A program made the translations under genes and the position numbers. Under the pieces are notes generated by a model. The model searched no databases, had not been told where the DNA came from, and saw only the letters and a program-made list of their open reading frames with translations. Source: QVMG01 sp032073245 (GTDB lineage: Bacteria > Bacteroidota > Bacteroidia > Bacteroidales > Tannerellaceae). From it: a stretch of DNA of 64,000 bases. Each line of letters begins with the position of its first letter. The first letter of the stretch is position 1. Of this stretch, positions 15,691-25,106 are shown in pieces. The DNA is taken from contig DAMANX010000016.1 of the NCBI GenBank assembly GCA_032073245.1, positions 1 to 64,000 of the forward strand, given 5' to 3'.

Positions 15691-18522
15691 ATGAAAGCGG
15701 GAAGATATCTTTTGTTGATGATTTTGGTCTTAGGATCCGTATCAGTATACGGACAAAGAGCAAGAAGTGTGGATGTTAAAGGAACGGTGGTTGAAGCTGG
15801 AACCAATACAGCAGTCGAACAAGCAACGGTGAGATTGCTAAGTGTTAAAGACAGCACTTATATAAATGGAGTTGCCAGTGAAAAAAATGGTAATTTCACT
15901 TTAAAAAATATTCAGGCTGGTAATTACCTTTTGCATATCACCTATATCGGATTCGAACCGCTATATCAACCCTTACAGATAACCGGAAATACTAATCCGG
16001 TAAATATAGGCAAAATGGAATTGAACGACGGATCTGTTCTTCTGGGAGAAGCCGTTGTTGTTGGAAAAGCGCCCGAAGTTATAGTCAAAAATGATACTAT
16101 AGAATATAATGCCGATTCTTACAAAGTATCTGAAGGTTCTGCACTTGAAGAATTATTGAAAAAGATGCCTGGTGTTGAGGTGGATGATGAAGGAAAAATC
16201 ACCGTAAACGGAAAAGAGATAAAAAAGATATTAGTGGATGGGAAAGAATTTTTCTCGGATGACCCCAAAGTAGCCACAAAGAATCTTCCTTCTAACATGG
16301 TTGAGAAAGTACAGGTATTAGATCGTTTAAGTGAAATGGCCCGTATGACCGGATTTAATGACGGGGATGAGGAAACGGTTATTAACCTAACAGTAAAGCC
16401 GGGAATGAAATCCGGCTGGTTTGGTAATGCATTTGCCGGTTATGGAAGTGATGAACGGTATGAAGGGAATTTTATGGTAAACCGTTTCTTAAACAATGAC
16501 CAGATCACCCTGATGGGAGGCCTTAATAACACCAACAATATGGGATTCTCTGATCTTGGATCAACCATGTTCTCCGGCATGGGCGGAGGAGGTCGTGGAG
16601 GCTTCGGCGGAGGTGGCGGAGGTATTACTTCTTCAGGTAATCTCGGTTTAAATTTTAGTAAGGAATTTAATACTAAACTGAAACTCGGAGGAAATGCACG
16701 TTATTCACATTCTGATAACCTGGCTATCAATCGGTATGAAACAGAAAACTATAGGGGAGAAACCATATTTGATATGGGTGATAGCCGCCGTAATAATGTT
16801 AATAATAATATGGGTGCTGATTTCCGTTTGGAATGGAATCCTGATGATAAAACACAACTTATCTTCCGTCCTAGTTTCCGTTATAGTAAGACCGATCAAA
16901 CAAACAATAGTAATTCTGTAGGTCTGGATGCCAACCGGGACACTATAAATACAAATATGACGAGATATGATTCGGAAGGTGAAGGTTATAATATGGATGC
17001 GCGATTGGAATTTAGCCGCAAACTGAATGATGATGGCCGTGTATTCAGCGTTTCTTTATCAGGTGGTTATAACGATACTTATTATGATGCAAATAATTTA
17101 AATGAAACCTATTATGCACATAAAGAAGACGATTTAAGGGATGAGAAAATCAGAAATGATAATACAGGATTTAACTATCGTGCCTATTTATCGTGGGTTG
17201 AACCTATCGGCCACAATAATTTCGTTCAGGCAACTTACAGTATTAATCAACAGAAACAGGAGTCTTTAAAAAACGTATATACTAAAGATTCTGAAACAGG
17301 TGATTATACGGTAATTGACACGGCACAAACAAAAAACTTCCGCAATAACTTTATCAATCAACGCATAAGCTTAAGTTTCAAATCTATTCGGGAAAAATTC
17401 AACTATACGATTGGATTAAATCTCGATCCATCATACAACAGAAGTGAGAATTTTATTGGTGAAACAACTCTTACAGATATAAGCAGAAGTGTAATCAACT
17501 TCTCCCCTGTTGCTCAATTCAGATATAATTTCAGTCGGCAAAAGAACCTACGGATTGATTATAACGGGCGTACACGCCAGCCGAGTATGAATCAGTTGCA
17601 ACCAGCACCTGACTATTCAGATACGCGAAATATTATATACGGTAATCCTGATTTGAAGCCCCGTTATATGAACGATTTATCTATACGTATGCAAAGCTTT
17701 TCCCAGGAATCTCAATTTGCATATATGATTATGGCAAATGGTAGCTATACGGTAAATGATATTATCAGTTATGCTACTAACCTTAATGACGGTACGGGGA
17801 ACAAAACCACTACTTATAAAAATATGAACGGGAATTATAGTGGGAACTTGCGTGTCATATTTAATACCCCTTTAAAAAACCGGAAATTTACCATCAATTC
17901 GATGTCAATGGCATCTTATAACAATTCCAATACAATGTTTGGCGATTTACAGGAAGACGGTGTTACTGTTGTTGACAGTAAAAATACGAACCGAAATACT
18001 ATGTTAATGGAACGGGCTGGTATAGATTATCGTTCTGATCTTTTCGATCTTGGAATAAATGGAAATATACGTTACACGCGTTCACGCAATACTATACAAC
18101 AACAAAGTGATCAGGATATATTTAATTACGGTTTAGGGGGTAGAACAACTATTTACCTTCCTCTTGAGTTCAGAATTGAAAGCGATATAAATTGGTCTAC
18201 TAACTCGGGTTATAGTAACGGATATGAACAAAACACAGTATTATGGAATGCTTCGGCTTCCAAATCTTTCCTGAAAGGGAATGCTGCAACTTTACGGATT
18301 AAGGTATATGATATTCTGAAAGAACGTAGTAATATTTCATATTCAGCAAATGCGAACGCAAGTACATTCAATGAATATAATACGCTAAGCAGCTATTTCA
18401 TGGTTCACTTCATCTATAAATTTAGTATCTTTAAAGGTGGAGCAAGCATGAATGATGTGCGTGGACCAGGACAAGGACGAGGGCCAGGTGGACCCGGTGG
18501 AGGAAGACCTCCCCGTTTCTAA
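15691..18522 (+). CDS. Outer-membrane beta-barrel receptor (TonB-dependent-type), 943 aa
   Basis: A signal peptide (1-21) is followed by a CarboxypepD_reg-like domain (about 26-105, 'VDVKGTVVEAGTNTAVEQAT'). Then comes a plug-like region (about 120-230, 'GSALEELLKKMPGVEVDDEGKITVNGK') and a long beta-barrel with many 'N.R/Y' aromatic strands. Two Gly-rich stretches stand out: a GMGGGGRGG-type loop near 300 and a Gly/Pro/Arg-rich C-terminus. It fits the 'outer membrane beta-barrel protein' family rather than SusC, and no susD follows. The substrate is unknown. A terminator separates it from rprX. Confidence 0.85.
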   Translation: MKAGRYLLLMILVLGSVSVYGQRARSVDVKGTVVEAGTNTAVEQATVRLLSVKDSTYINGVASEKNGNFTLKNIQAGNYLLHITYIGFEPLYQPLQITGNTNPVNIGKMELNDGSVLLGEAVVVGKAPEVIVKNDTIEYNADSYKVSEGSALEELLKKMPGVEVDDEGKITVNGKEIKKILVDGKEFFSDDPKVATKNLPSNMVEKVQVLDRLSEMARMTGFNDGDEETVINLTVKPGMKSGWFGNAFAGYGSDERYEGNFMVNRFLNNDQITLMGGLNNTNNMGFSDLGSTMFSGMGGGGRGGFGGGGGGITSSGNLGLNFSKEFNTKLKLGGNARYSHSDNLAINRYETENYRGETIFDMGDSRRNNVNNNMGADFRLEWNPDDKTQLIFRPSFRYSKTDQTNNSNSVGLDANRDTINTNMTRYDSEGEGYNMDARLEFSRKLNDDGRVFSVSLSGGYNDTYYDANNLNETYYAHKEDDLRDEKIRNDNTGFNYRAYLSWVEPIGHNNFVQATYSINQQKQESLKNVYTKDSETGDYTVIDTAQTKNFRNNFINQRISLSFKSIREKFNYTIGLNLDPSYNRSENFIGETTLTDISRSVINFSPVAQFRYNFSRQKNLRIDYNGRTRQPSMNQLQPAPDYSDTRNIIYGNPDLKPRYMNDLSIRMQSFSQESQFAYMIMANGSYTVNDIISYATNLNDGTGNKTTTYKNMNGNYSGNLRVIFNTPLKNRKFTINSMSMASYNNSNTMFGDLQEDGVTVVDSKNTNRNTMLMERAGIDYRSDLFDLGINGNIRYTRSRNTIQQQSDQDIFNYGLGGRTTIYLPLEFRIESDINWSTNSGYSNGYEQNTVLWNASASKSFLKGNAATLRIKVYDILKERSNISYSANANASTFNEYNTLSSYFMVHFIYKFSIFKGGASMNDVRGPGQGRGPGGPGGGRPPRF

Positions 18523-18537
18523 CAAGAAAATAAGACA

Positions 18538-18573
18538 ACACCCGGCTTCAAAAAGGATACCGGGTGTTTTTTT
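18538..18573 (+). terminator. Terminator of the OM receptor gene
   Basis: ACACCCGG and CCGGGTGT form an 8-bp stem with a 14-nt loop followed by a T-run (18568-18573), 15 nt after the stop codon. Confidence 0.85.
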
Positions 18574-18740
18574 ATACAATAAAACATGTAACCAACTCGT
18601 TATTAATAGGATTACAAATAAGAAGATATTACAAAACCAAGTATAATTAACATTTAAAGCCCCTAATTTTTACCTTTTTTGTGTAAATATTAAACTAAAA
18701 GGAGCGAAATTTGTTTTATTATAAGAAGGTTGAAATAGAT

Positions 18741-20300
18741 ATGAGGAAGTCAACAATATGGTTACTTACAATGGTGATGGTTTTTGCCTTCGCCGGCTTA
18801 CTTTATTTACAGGTAAGCTATGTAGGAAGTATTACCCGTATGAGAAGCGAACAATTTAATGAAATTGTAAAAAAGAGCTTAAATCAGGTATCTAAAACTT
18901 TGGAGGCAGACGAAACCAGACGTTATGTAGAGGAGGACATTAACCGAGAGATTCAAAACCACCTTTTCCAAAACCAAACAGACAGTAAAAGCCTCAATGA
19001 AATTATTAGTCAAGGTAAATTTCAATATGAATATAAAGATGCCGACGGTACGGTGCATAATATAGAACTAAATACTTTCTCCAATCAAAAATTTGAACCA
19101 TTATCCTCTTTATCAACCCGGCAACAAGGACAAGGTATTGTTAAAACTTCCACTGACCTGCAACGTACTTACGCCCGTCGTTATCTCTATCAAAGCGACC
19201 TCATGAACGAGGTTATCAGAGAAATGCTTTATACGGCAAATCTAAAACCCATTGAAGAACGTATTAATTTTAAACAATTAAATACATACCTACACCAAGA
19301 ATTTGTTAATAATGGTTTGAACTTGCCTTTCATTTTTTTTGTTATCAATAAAGACGGCAATACGGTGTACCAAAATGGTGAGATTCAACGACAACATAGC
19401 GCATCGGATATGATCACTACGGTTTTGTTTCCCGGTGATCCGCCTTCTCGTCAAAACTATCTCCGGGTGTATTTCCCGACGAAGAGTGATTATATACAAA
19501 GTCAGATACAATTTATTGTACCATCTTTTATCTTTTCACTGATGTTGCTGGTGACCTTTACCTTTACCCTCTTCATCATCTTCCGTCAAAAGAAATTATC
19601 GGAAATGAAAAATGACTTTATCAATAATATGACGCATGAGTTGAAGACTCCGGTATCGACCATATCTCTGGCTTCACAAATGCTTAAGGATACAGATATA
19701 ACAAAAAGCCCGGATGTATTTAAACATATTTCGGGTGTAATTAATGATGAAACGAAGCGGTTGAGCTTCCTGGTTGAAAAGGTATTGCAGATGTCTCTGT
19801 TTGAAAGACAAAAAGCTGCTCTGAAACTGAAAGAAATGGATGCAAATGATCTGGTTGCAGGTATTGCTAATACTTTTGTCTTGAAAGTTGAGAAATATGG
19901 CGGTACCCTTGACATTGATCTGAGAGCTGAAGATTCTACTATCTATGCGGATGAAATGCATATCACAAATGTGTTATTTAATCTAATGGATAATGCAGTA
20001 AAATACCGTCAGCAGGATGTACCGTTGAAGTTGATTGCCCGTACCTGGAATGATAACGGCAGACTCCTGATTTCCGTTGAAGATAATGGAATCGGAATCA
20101 AGAAAGAACACCTAAAAAAGGTATTCGATCGGTTCTATCGCATACCGACGGGAAATGTACACGACGTAAAAGGTTTCGGCCTGGGACTTGCTTACGTACG
20201 GAAAATTGTTGAAGACCACAAAGGCACTATTCGTGCCGAGAGTGGAGCTGGAAATGTTGGAACGAAATTTATTATTACTTTACCTCTTATAAAAAGTTAG
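18741..20300 (+). CDS. rprX: Sensor histidine kinase, RprX-like, 519 aa
   Basis: This is a membrane sensor kinase. It has a TM helix at about 5-25, a periplasmic sensor of ~230 residues and a second TM at about 258-281. The dimerisation/phosphoacceptor box has His299 ('FINNMTHELKTP'). The ATP-binding domain has the N box ('LFNLMDNAVKYR'), G1 ('VEDNGIGI') and 'GFGLGLAYV'. It pairs with the OmpR-type regulator 4 nt downstream. The order and the regulator sequence recall RprX/RprY of Bacteroides. The ATG at 18741 is chosen; an in-frame TTG at 18711 follows AAAGGAG and cannot be excluded. The stimulus is unknown. Confidence 0.85.
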   Translation: MRKSTIWLLTMVMVFAFAGLLYLQVSYVGSITRMRSEQFNEIVKKSLNQVSKTLEADETRRYVEEDINREIQNHLFQNQTDSKSLNEIISQGKFQYEYKDADGTVHNIELNTFSNQKFEPLSSLSTRQQGQGIVKTSTDLQRTYARRYLYQSDLMNEVIREMLYTANLKPIEERINFKQLNTYLHQEFVNNGLNLPFIFFVINKDGNTVYQNGEIQRQHSASDMITTVLFPGDPPSRQNYLRVYFPTKSDYIQSQIQFIVPSFIFSLMLLVTFTFTLFIIFRQKKLSEMKNDFINNMTHELKTPVSTISLASQMLKDTDITKSPDVFKHISGVINDETKRLSFLVEKVLQMSLFERQKAALKLKEMDANDLVAGIANTFVLKVEKYGGTLDIDLRAEDSTIYADEMHITNVLFNLMDNAVKYRQQDVPLKLIARTWNDNGRLLISVEDNGIGIKKEHLKKVFDRFYRIPTGNVHDVKGFGLGLAYVRKIVEDHKGTIRAESGAGNVGTKFIITLPLIKS

Positions 20301-20304
20301 ATTT

Positions 20305-21036
20305 ATGGAAGAAAAAATCAAGATCTTCTTTTGCGAAGACGACGAAAATTTAGGAATGCTTTTAAGAGAATACTTACAAGCAAAAGGTTATGTTACGGAT
20401 CTATTCTCTGATGGAGAAGCTGGTTACAAAGGTTTCACCAAAGGTAAATACGACTTATGCGTATTGGATGTGATGATGCCAAAGAAAGATGGTTTTACAT
20501 TGGCTCAGGAAATCCGTTCTATTAATCCGGATATACCTATTATCTTCCTGACGGCCAAAACCATGAAGGATGATATTCTCGAAGGCTTCAAAATCGGAGC
20601 AGACGACTATTTGACAAAACCATTCAGCATGGAAGAATTATTGCTTCGTATTGAGGCTATTCTCCGTCGGGTAAAAGGCAAAAAAATGAAAGATATTCCT
20701 TTCTACAAGTTAGGTGATTTCTTGTTTGATACTCAGAAACAAACACTGACTATCGGTGACAAGGTTACTAAATTGACCACTAAGGAATGTGAATTGCTGA
20801 GCCTGTTGTGTGCACATGCCAATGAAATATTGGAACGTAATTATGCCTTGAAAACAATCTGGGTAGATGACAACTACTTTAATGCCCGTAGTATGGACGT
20901 GTACATCACAAAGCTACGTAAATTATTGAAAGATGATCCAGGTATTGAAATCATCAATATTCACGGAAAAGGATATAAACTGATCACTCCTTCCGGAGAA
21001 GAACAGGCACGTGAAGAAGGTATACAGGTGCTTTAA
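20305..21036 (+). CDS. rprY: OmpR-family response regulator, RprY-like, 243 aa
   Basis: The receiver domain (about 4-120) has the acidic pocket 'CEDDE', phospho-acceptor Asp55 ('CVLDVMMPKKDG'), a conserved Thr ('IIFLTAK') and Lys ('LTKPFS'). The C-terminal winged-helix DNA-binding domain (about 135-230) ends in 'NIHGKGYKLI'. It would be phosphorylated by the kinase encoded 4 nt upstream. Symbol based on similarity remembered from Bacteroides RprY, not a search. A strong terminator follows. Confidence 0.9.
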   Translation: MEEKIKIFFCEDDENLGMLLREYLQAKGYVTDLFSDGEAGYKGFTKGKYDLCVLDVMMPKKDGFTLAQEIRSINPDIPIIFLTAKTMKDDILEGFKIGADDYLTKPFSMEELLLRIEAILRRVKGKKMKDIPFYKLGDFLFDTQKQTLTIGDKVTKLTTKECELLSLLCAHANEILERNYALKTIWVDDNYFNARSMDVYITKLRKLLKDDPGIEIINIHGKGYKLITPSGEEQAREEGIQVL

Positions 21037-21051
21037 TTAGAAAGTACTCCA

Positions 21052-21100
21052 AAAACTTAGAAAGCCCTGGAATGTAAATATCCCAGGGCTTTCTAGTTTT
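21052..21100. terminator. Bidirectional terminator between rprY and yqeY
   Basis: AGAAAGCCCTGG (21059-21070) pairs perfectly with CCAGGGCTTTCT (21083-21094), flanked by A-rich and T-rich tracts. It separates two convergent transcription units. Confidence 0.9.
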
Positions 21101-21135
21101 ATTCTCTTCTTTGATTTCCTGTATTCCAGGAATTT

Positions 21136-21585
21136 TTACGCTAATAACCGCTTTACTGTTTCAGAGATCATTCGGCCTTCCGCCTTGCCAGCTAAAGCCT
21201 TAGTCGCAGCTCCCATAACTTTGCCCATATCTTGCGGACCAACGGCTCCTACTTGCGCTATAATTGCTTTCAGGGCAGTTTCCAGCTCTTCAGAAGACAT
21301 TTGTTTTGGAAGATATATTTCGATAGCTGCTACTTCCTCCATTTCATTTGCGGCAAGTTCCGGCCGGTTTTGCTCGGTAAATATAGCAGCGCTTTCTTTA
21401 CGTTGCTTTACCATTTTTTGAAGAATTTTTGTAGCCACTTCGTCACTTAATTCTCCATCTCCTCCTTTTGCTGTCTTTGCTTCCAGAAATTCTTTCTTTA
21501 CACCGCGTAACGCTTGAAGGCGAACTTTATCTTTTGCCAACATTGCGGCTTTAATATCATCACTGATTTGATCAAATAAGCTCAT
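21136..21585 (-). CDS. GatB/YqeY domain-containing protein, 149 aa
   Basis: This is a stand-alone YqeY-type protein, homologous to the C-terminal tRNA-binding domain of GatB. The helical start ('IKAAMLAKDKVRLQALRGVKKEF') and the C-terminal 'MGKVMGAATKALAGKAEGRMISE' are typical. The biochemical role is uncertain; a tRNA- or amidotransferase-related function is suggested by homology. It lies 32 nt after ftsZ on the same strand and is the last gene of the dcw run, before a terminator. Confidence 0.9.
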   Translation of the reverse strand: MSLFDQISDDIKAAMLAKDKVRLQALRGVKKEFLEAKTAKGGDGELSDEVATKILQKMVKQRKESAAIFTEQNRPELAANEMEEVAAIEIYLPKQMSSEELETALKAIIAQVGAVGPQDMGKVMGAATKALAGKAEGRMISETVKRLLA

Positions 21586-21617
21586 AGCTCTTTTATTTTA
21601 TTATGTGTTAGTCTAGT

Positions 21618-22961
21618 CTAAAATACAATTACATTTTCATCTGCTGATCCGGCTTCAAGTTCATTTCCCTGGTTCTTCTTTGTTGAAGAGGAAAATGGAT
21701 CTTCACCTACAAGCATTTTTGCACGAGTATTTGAAATAAGTTTCGGATCACGTTTATAGGTTGGATTATCTTCCATCAGGCCAATAAGCGTTTCGTTGTC
21801 CAATTCATCAGACTGCAGTATATATATATGTGCACGTGGTGCATAATTACCTACTCGTTGCGCCATCGGACCATAATATTTCTCCATCAATTTACGTTCT
21901 TCACGTTCTTTGATGAGACGTTCTTCTTCAGACATTTGTTTATCTTCCAATTCTTTTGTCCGTTTTTCCGCAATCTGTGGAATATCATCCATGGTAAATC
22001 CTGTGGCCAGAATAGTGATCTTCACTTTCTTATCCAATGAATTATCAATTGCGGTACCCCAGATAACTTCTACGTAACGGTTAGATTCTGCCATAAATTC
22101 ATGGATATAAGTCATCTCATCCATAAGCAATTCCGTGTTCTCGCTAAAGCAAACATTCAGTAAAACCCTCTTGGCATTCTTCACATTCTTGTTTCCTAAC
22201 AATGGAGAATTCAAGGCATCTTCCAGAGCAAGACGTACACGGTCTTCACCTTCGCCATATCCATTACTCATCAATGCAACACCACCATCCTTCATTGTTG
22301 TCTTAACATCAGCAAAGTCAAGATTTATAATACCCGGTTGGGTAATAATCTCTGCAATACTCTTTGCTGCAGTAGTCAACGTATCATCCGCTTTACGGAA
22401 GGCATTCAATACAGTAAGATCCGCATAGATATCTCTTAACCGTTCGTTATTGATAACCAATAAAGCATCTACATTCTTAGCAATTTCCTCCACGCCATTC
22501 AATGCCTGAAGGATCTTCGGTTCTCCTTCAAAAAGGAAAGGTATTGTAACAATTCCAACAGTCAATAATCCCATATCGCGTGCAATACGTGCAATAACCG
22601 GAGCAGCTCCTGTACCTGTTCCTCCTCCCATACCTGCTGTGATAAATACCATCTTGGTTCCATCACTCAGCAATGTTCGAAGTTCATCCATACTTTCTTC
22701 TGCTGCCAGTTTGGCTTTTTCCGGTTTATTTCCGGCACCCAATCCCTGCGTAATTTTCTTACCCAGCACAATCTTATCAGGTACATTGGAACGATCCAAC
22801 GCCTGTCTGTCCGTATTACACAAGACGAATGAAACATCTTGTATGCCTTCGTCGTACATGTGGGTGACAGCATTACCACCACCACCACCAACGCCTATCA
22901 CTTTAATGATTACCGGGTTGCCTGTTGCGTAATCAAAGTCTAATAATGTATCTTCGTCCAT
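21618..22961 (-). CDS. ftsZ: Cell division protein FtsZ, 447 aa
   Basis: FtsZ is the tubulin-like GTPase that forms the Z-ring at mid-cell. The GTP-binding signature 'GGGTGTG' is at residues 112-118, after 'VGGGGGNAV' (24-32) in the nucleotide pocket. The T7-loop segment follows 'NLDFADVKTTM'. Beyond the core (about residue 320) is a charged linker ('EERLIKEREERKL') and a C-terminal tail ending 'NVIVF' that probably binds FtsA. It lies 34 nt after ftsA in the dcw run. Confidence 0.97.
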   Translation of the reverse strand: MDEDTLLDFDYATGNPVIIKVIGVGGGGGNAVTHMYDEGIQDVSFVLCNTDRQALDRSNVPDKIVLGKKITQGLGAGNKPEKAKLAAEESMDELRTLLSDGTKMVFITAGMGGGTGTGAAPVIARIARDMGLLTVGIVTIPFLFEGEPKILQALNGVEEIAKNVDALLVINNERLRDIYADLTVLNAFRKADDTLTTAAKSIAEIITQPGIINLDFADVKTTMKDGGVALMSNGYGEGEDRVRLALEDALNSPLLGNKNVKNAKRVLLNVCFSENTELLMDEMTYIHEFMAESNRYVEVIWGTAIDNSLDKKVKITILATGFTMDDIPQIAEKRTKELEDKQMSEEERLIKEREERKLMEKYYGPMAQRVGNYAPRAHIYILQSDELDNETLIGLMEDNPTYKRDPKLISNTRAKMLVGEDPFSSSTKKNQGNELEAGSADENVIVF

Positions 22962-22995
22962 TGTATTCTGGTTTTATTGCATTTACACATTCGGG

Positions 22996-24366
22996 TTATC
23001 GCATATCGTCTTCATCGAAAAGAGATCCGATCCGATCGATTCCTTTATTGAAGATATCTTTTATTCCACGTTTTTTCTTTTGAGCTTGCTCATCCGCTTC
23101 TTTTTTAGCAGCGGCTTTTCGTTCTCTCTCTCTTTCTCTCTCCTTTTCTCTTTCCGCTTCTTTTTCCTCTTCCAGATCAGGAAAAAGAGCTTCTGTTTTC
23201 GGAGGAACAACTTCCAGTGCGCAATTTTCATCTCCTTGCATCAGTAAACCGATGGCTACTGCATAGGAAGGATCTAAGGCTAAAGGGCTTTTATCCAATA
23301 TACCTTTACGCATAGAGGCATACCGAACTTCCATCTTCAGACGTTTCTGCATGGATTCAACCAGATTACGCAAGTTGGATGCCCCACCGGTAATAACGAC
23401 TCCAGCTCCCAGACTTTTCAATGTATCACCTGCTTCCAGCTGTGCGAACACATTTTCAAGAATCTCATTGATGCGTGATTCCACAACGTAGTTGACATCC
23501 ATCATTCTTAACTCCCTCACGCCTACTCCATCAATTGAATTGACCTGAATGGTGGAATCATCATCTTTATCTACGATAGCGCTACTATAGGTTATCTTTA
23601 TTCTTTCGGCTTCGGATTCTATCAGTGACAGGCTTGTGAGATCCCGGGTTATCAAATGTCCGCCAAAAGGAATCACACATAGATTAACGAGATTACCCCC
23701 TTTATACACAGTGAGAGAAGTCACACCTGCACCAAAATTGATCAATGCACAACCCAGTTGTTTTTCATCTTCACTTAAAACAACGTCGGCTAATGCTAAA
23801 GGAGATATCAATACACCTGCAACTTTTATCTGAGCTCTTTCGGCAATACTATTTTCAATATGGCGTCGCAGAGAAGGCCGTCCTACAATTAGTTTAAAAC
23901 GTGCTTCAATTTTAGTAAAAGGAATACCAACAGGATTAGATTCCAGTTTGTTATCAACATAATAAGTTGGAGATACGATATCCAAAACATCTAAACCTTT
24001 CGGTTGATAAGCACGGCATTCTTCTAATAGAATATCTTTTATTTCTTCTGTTACAACCCCTTCTTCAGCTACTTCTTTAATAACCGAATGATTGATTGAA
24101 TGAATCGATTGTCCACCAATGCCTACATACACTTTCGCAATCCGGCCACCATTCAATTGCGCCTCCAGTTTCTTGACAAGGCGTTTAATAGTTGTAGCTG
24201 TTTCTTCAATATTGAAGACAGTACCCCGCCGGATACCCGTTCCGGCATTCTCCACTTCCTGGGCTATTATTGTAAGGGCACCTGAGTTTGGATTCTTTGT
24301 TCCAACCATACCTACTATGTGGGCTGTTCCCAGGTCTATCACTGCTACAAAGTCTGTGTATGCCAT
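22996..24366 (-). CDS. ftsA: Cell division protein FtsA
   Basis: FtsA is the actin-like ATPase that tethers FtsZ to the membrane. The ATPase fold starts with 'FVAVIDLGTAHIVGMVG'. After residue ~400 is a strongly charged Glu/Arg/Lys linker, then 'KRGIKDIFNKGIDRIGSLF', a likely amphipathic membrane-targeting helix at the C-terminus. The ATG at 24366 (456 aa) is preferred. A start 21 nt further upstream would overlap ftsQ, and family members begin at this strand. It lies between ftsQ (5-nt gap) and ftsZ. Confidence 0.95.
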   Translation of the reverse strand: MAYTDFVAVIDLGTAHIVGMVGTKNPNSGALTIIAQEVENAGTGIRRGTVFNIEETATTIKRLVKKLEAQLNGGRIAKVYVGIGGQSIHSINHSVIKEVAEEGVVTEEIKDILLEECRAYQPKGLDVLDIVSPTYYVDNKLESNPVGIPFTKIEARFKLIVGRPSLRRHIENSIAERAQIKVAGVLISPLALADVVLSEDEKQLGCALINFGAGVTSLTVYKGGNLVNLCVIPFGGHLITRDLTSLSLIESEAERIKITYSSAIVDKDDDSTIQVNSIDGVGVRELRMMDVNYVVESRINEILENVFAQLEAGDTLKSLGAGVVITGGASNLRNLVESMQKRLKMEVRYASMRKGILDKSPLALDPSYAVAIGLLMQGDENCALEVVPPKTEALFPDLEEEKEAEREKERERERERKAAAKKEADEQAQKKKRGIKDIFNKGIDRIGSLFDEDDMR

Positions 24367-24371
24367 ATCAT

Positions 24372-25100
24372 TTATTTTTTTGTACAAACAATCTGATTCT
24401 TATACTTCAGGTTAATCACGCTATACTTATCCCAACCAATTTTAGGGATAGCTTGTTTATAAAATAGCTGCAAATTATCTAATTTTTCCTCAAAACCTTC
24501 AAAGGTTCCTAAAACAATCCGGTGGTTACCCACACGGGGAATAAGTTCTATATCTCTATTCGCATTCACATAGATTTGCTCTATCTGACTGTTCCAGAAC
24601 TCATTCTTCTGCAAAAATAACGCAAATTTATATAAGTCGGTCATTGCAAGCTCTTTTTCCACATATCCATTTGCAACAGGCACATGAGCGACATAACGCG
24701 AACTGACCGGCATTGGGGTACCCTGATTATCGATATAGAAATTATCATTCACTCCCATGACACGCAGGATGGGTAGTTTCTGACTTATTTCGAGTTTAAT
24801 CTTACCCGAAGGAGTTTTATAGGCCTCTACTCTTGAGATCATCTGATTTTTCATCAACTCACTCTCAATACGATCGGTATTAATAGTATTCATCGGCTTC
24901 TGCATAGGGTTCAGATCTGCCTGTTTGAGGAGATATAATATATCCTGTTCGTTGACAAAATGCTTATCAAGGCTATCTTTCACCATAATTTGCAAATCAT
25001 TACAAGCCACATCAGGTTTCTTATCCATCAAAAAAACAGAAGCAAAAACAATATAGCCTGTTAAAAGCAAAGATACCACTATGGAGATTATCCGAATCAT
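24372..25100 (-). CDS. ftsQ: Cell division protein FtsQ-like, 242 aa
   Basis: This is a bitopic division protein of the FtsQ/DivIB type, with a short cytoplasmic tip, one TM helix (about 5-24) and a periplasmic part. The POTRA-like region (about 40-110) contains 'VNEQDILYLLKQ' and 'SRVEAYKTPSGKIKLEISQKLPILRV', followed by the beta domain ('IPRVGNHRIVLGTFEGFEEKL'). Sequence conservation in the family is low, so the call leans on position between murC and ftsA. Its start is 6 nt after the murC stop. Confidence 0.9.
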   Translation of the reverse strand: MIRIISIVVSLLLTGYIVFASVFLMDKKPDVACNDLQIMVKDSLDKHFVNEQDILYLLKQADLNPMQKPMNTINTDRIESELMKNQMISRVEAYKTPSGKIKLEISQKLPILRVMGVNDNFYIDNQGTPMPVSSRYVAHVPVANGYVEKELAMTDLYKFALFLQKNEFWNSQIEQIYVNANRDIELIPRVGNHRIVLGTFEGFEEKLDNLQLFYKQAIPKIGWDKYSVINLKYKNQIVCTKK

Positions 25101-25106
25101 ATATTA

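Noticed and set aside
15477..15779. 100-codon ORF through the palindrome
   Set aside because: It runs through the palindrome and into the receptor gene in another frame; the receptor signal peptide at 15691 is clearly real.
15691..18522. SusC-type receptor of a polysaccharide utilisation locus
   Set aside because: No susD, glycoside hydrolase or ECF/anti-sigma genes follow, and the barrel reads like the generic outer-membrane beta-barrel family.
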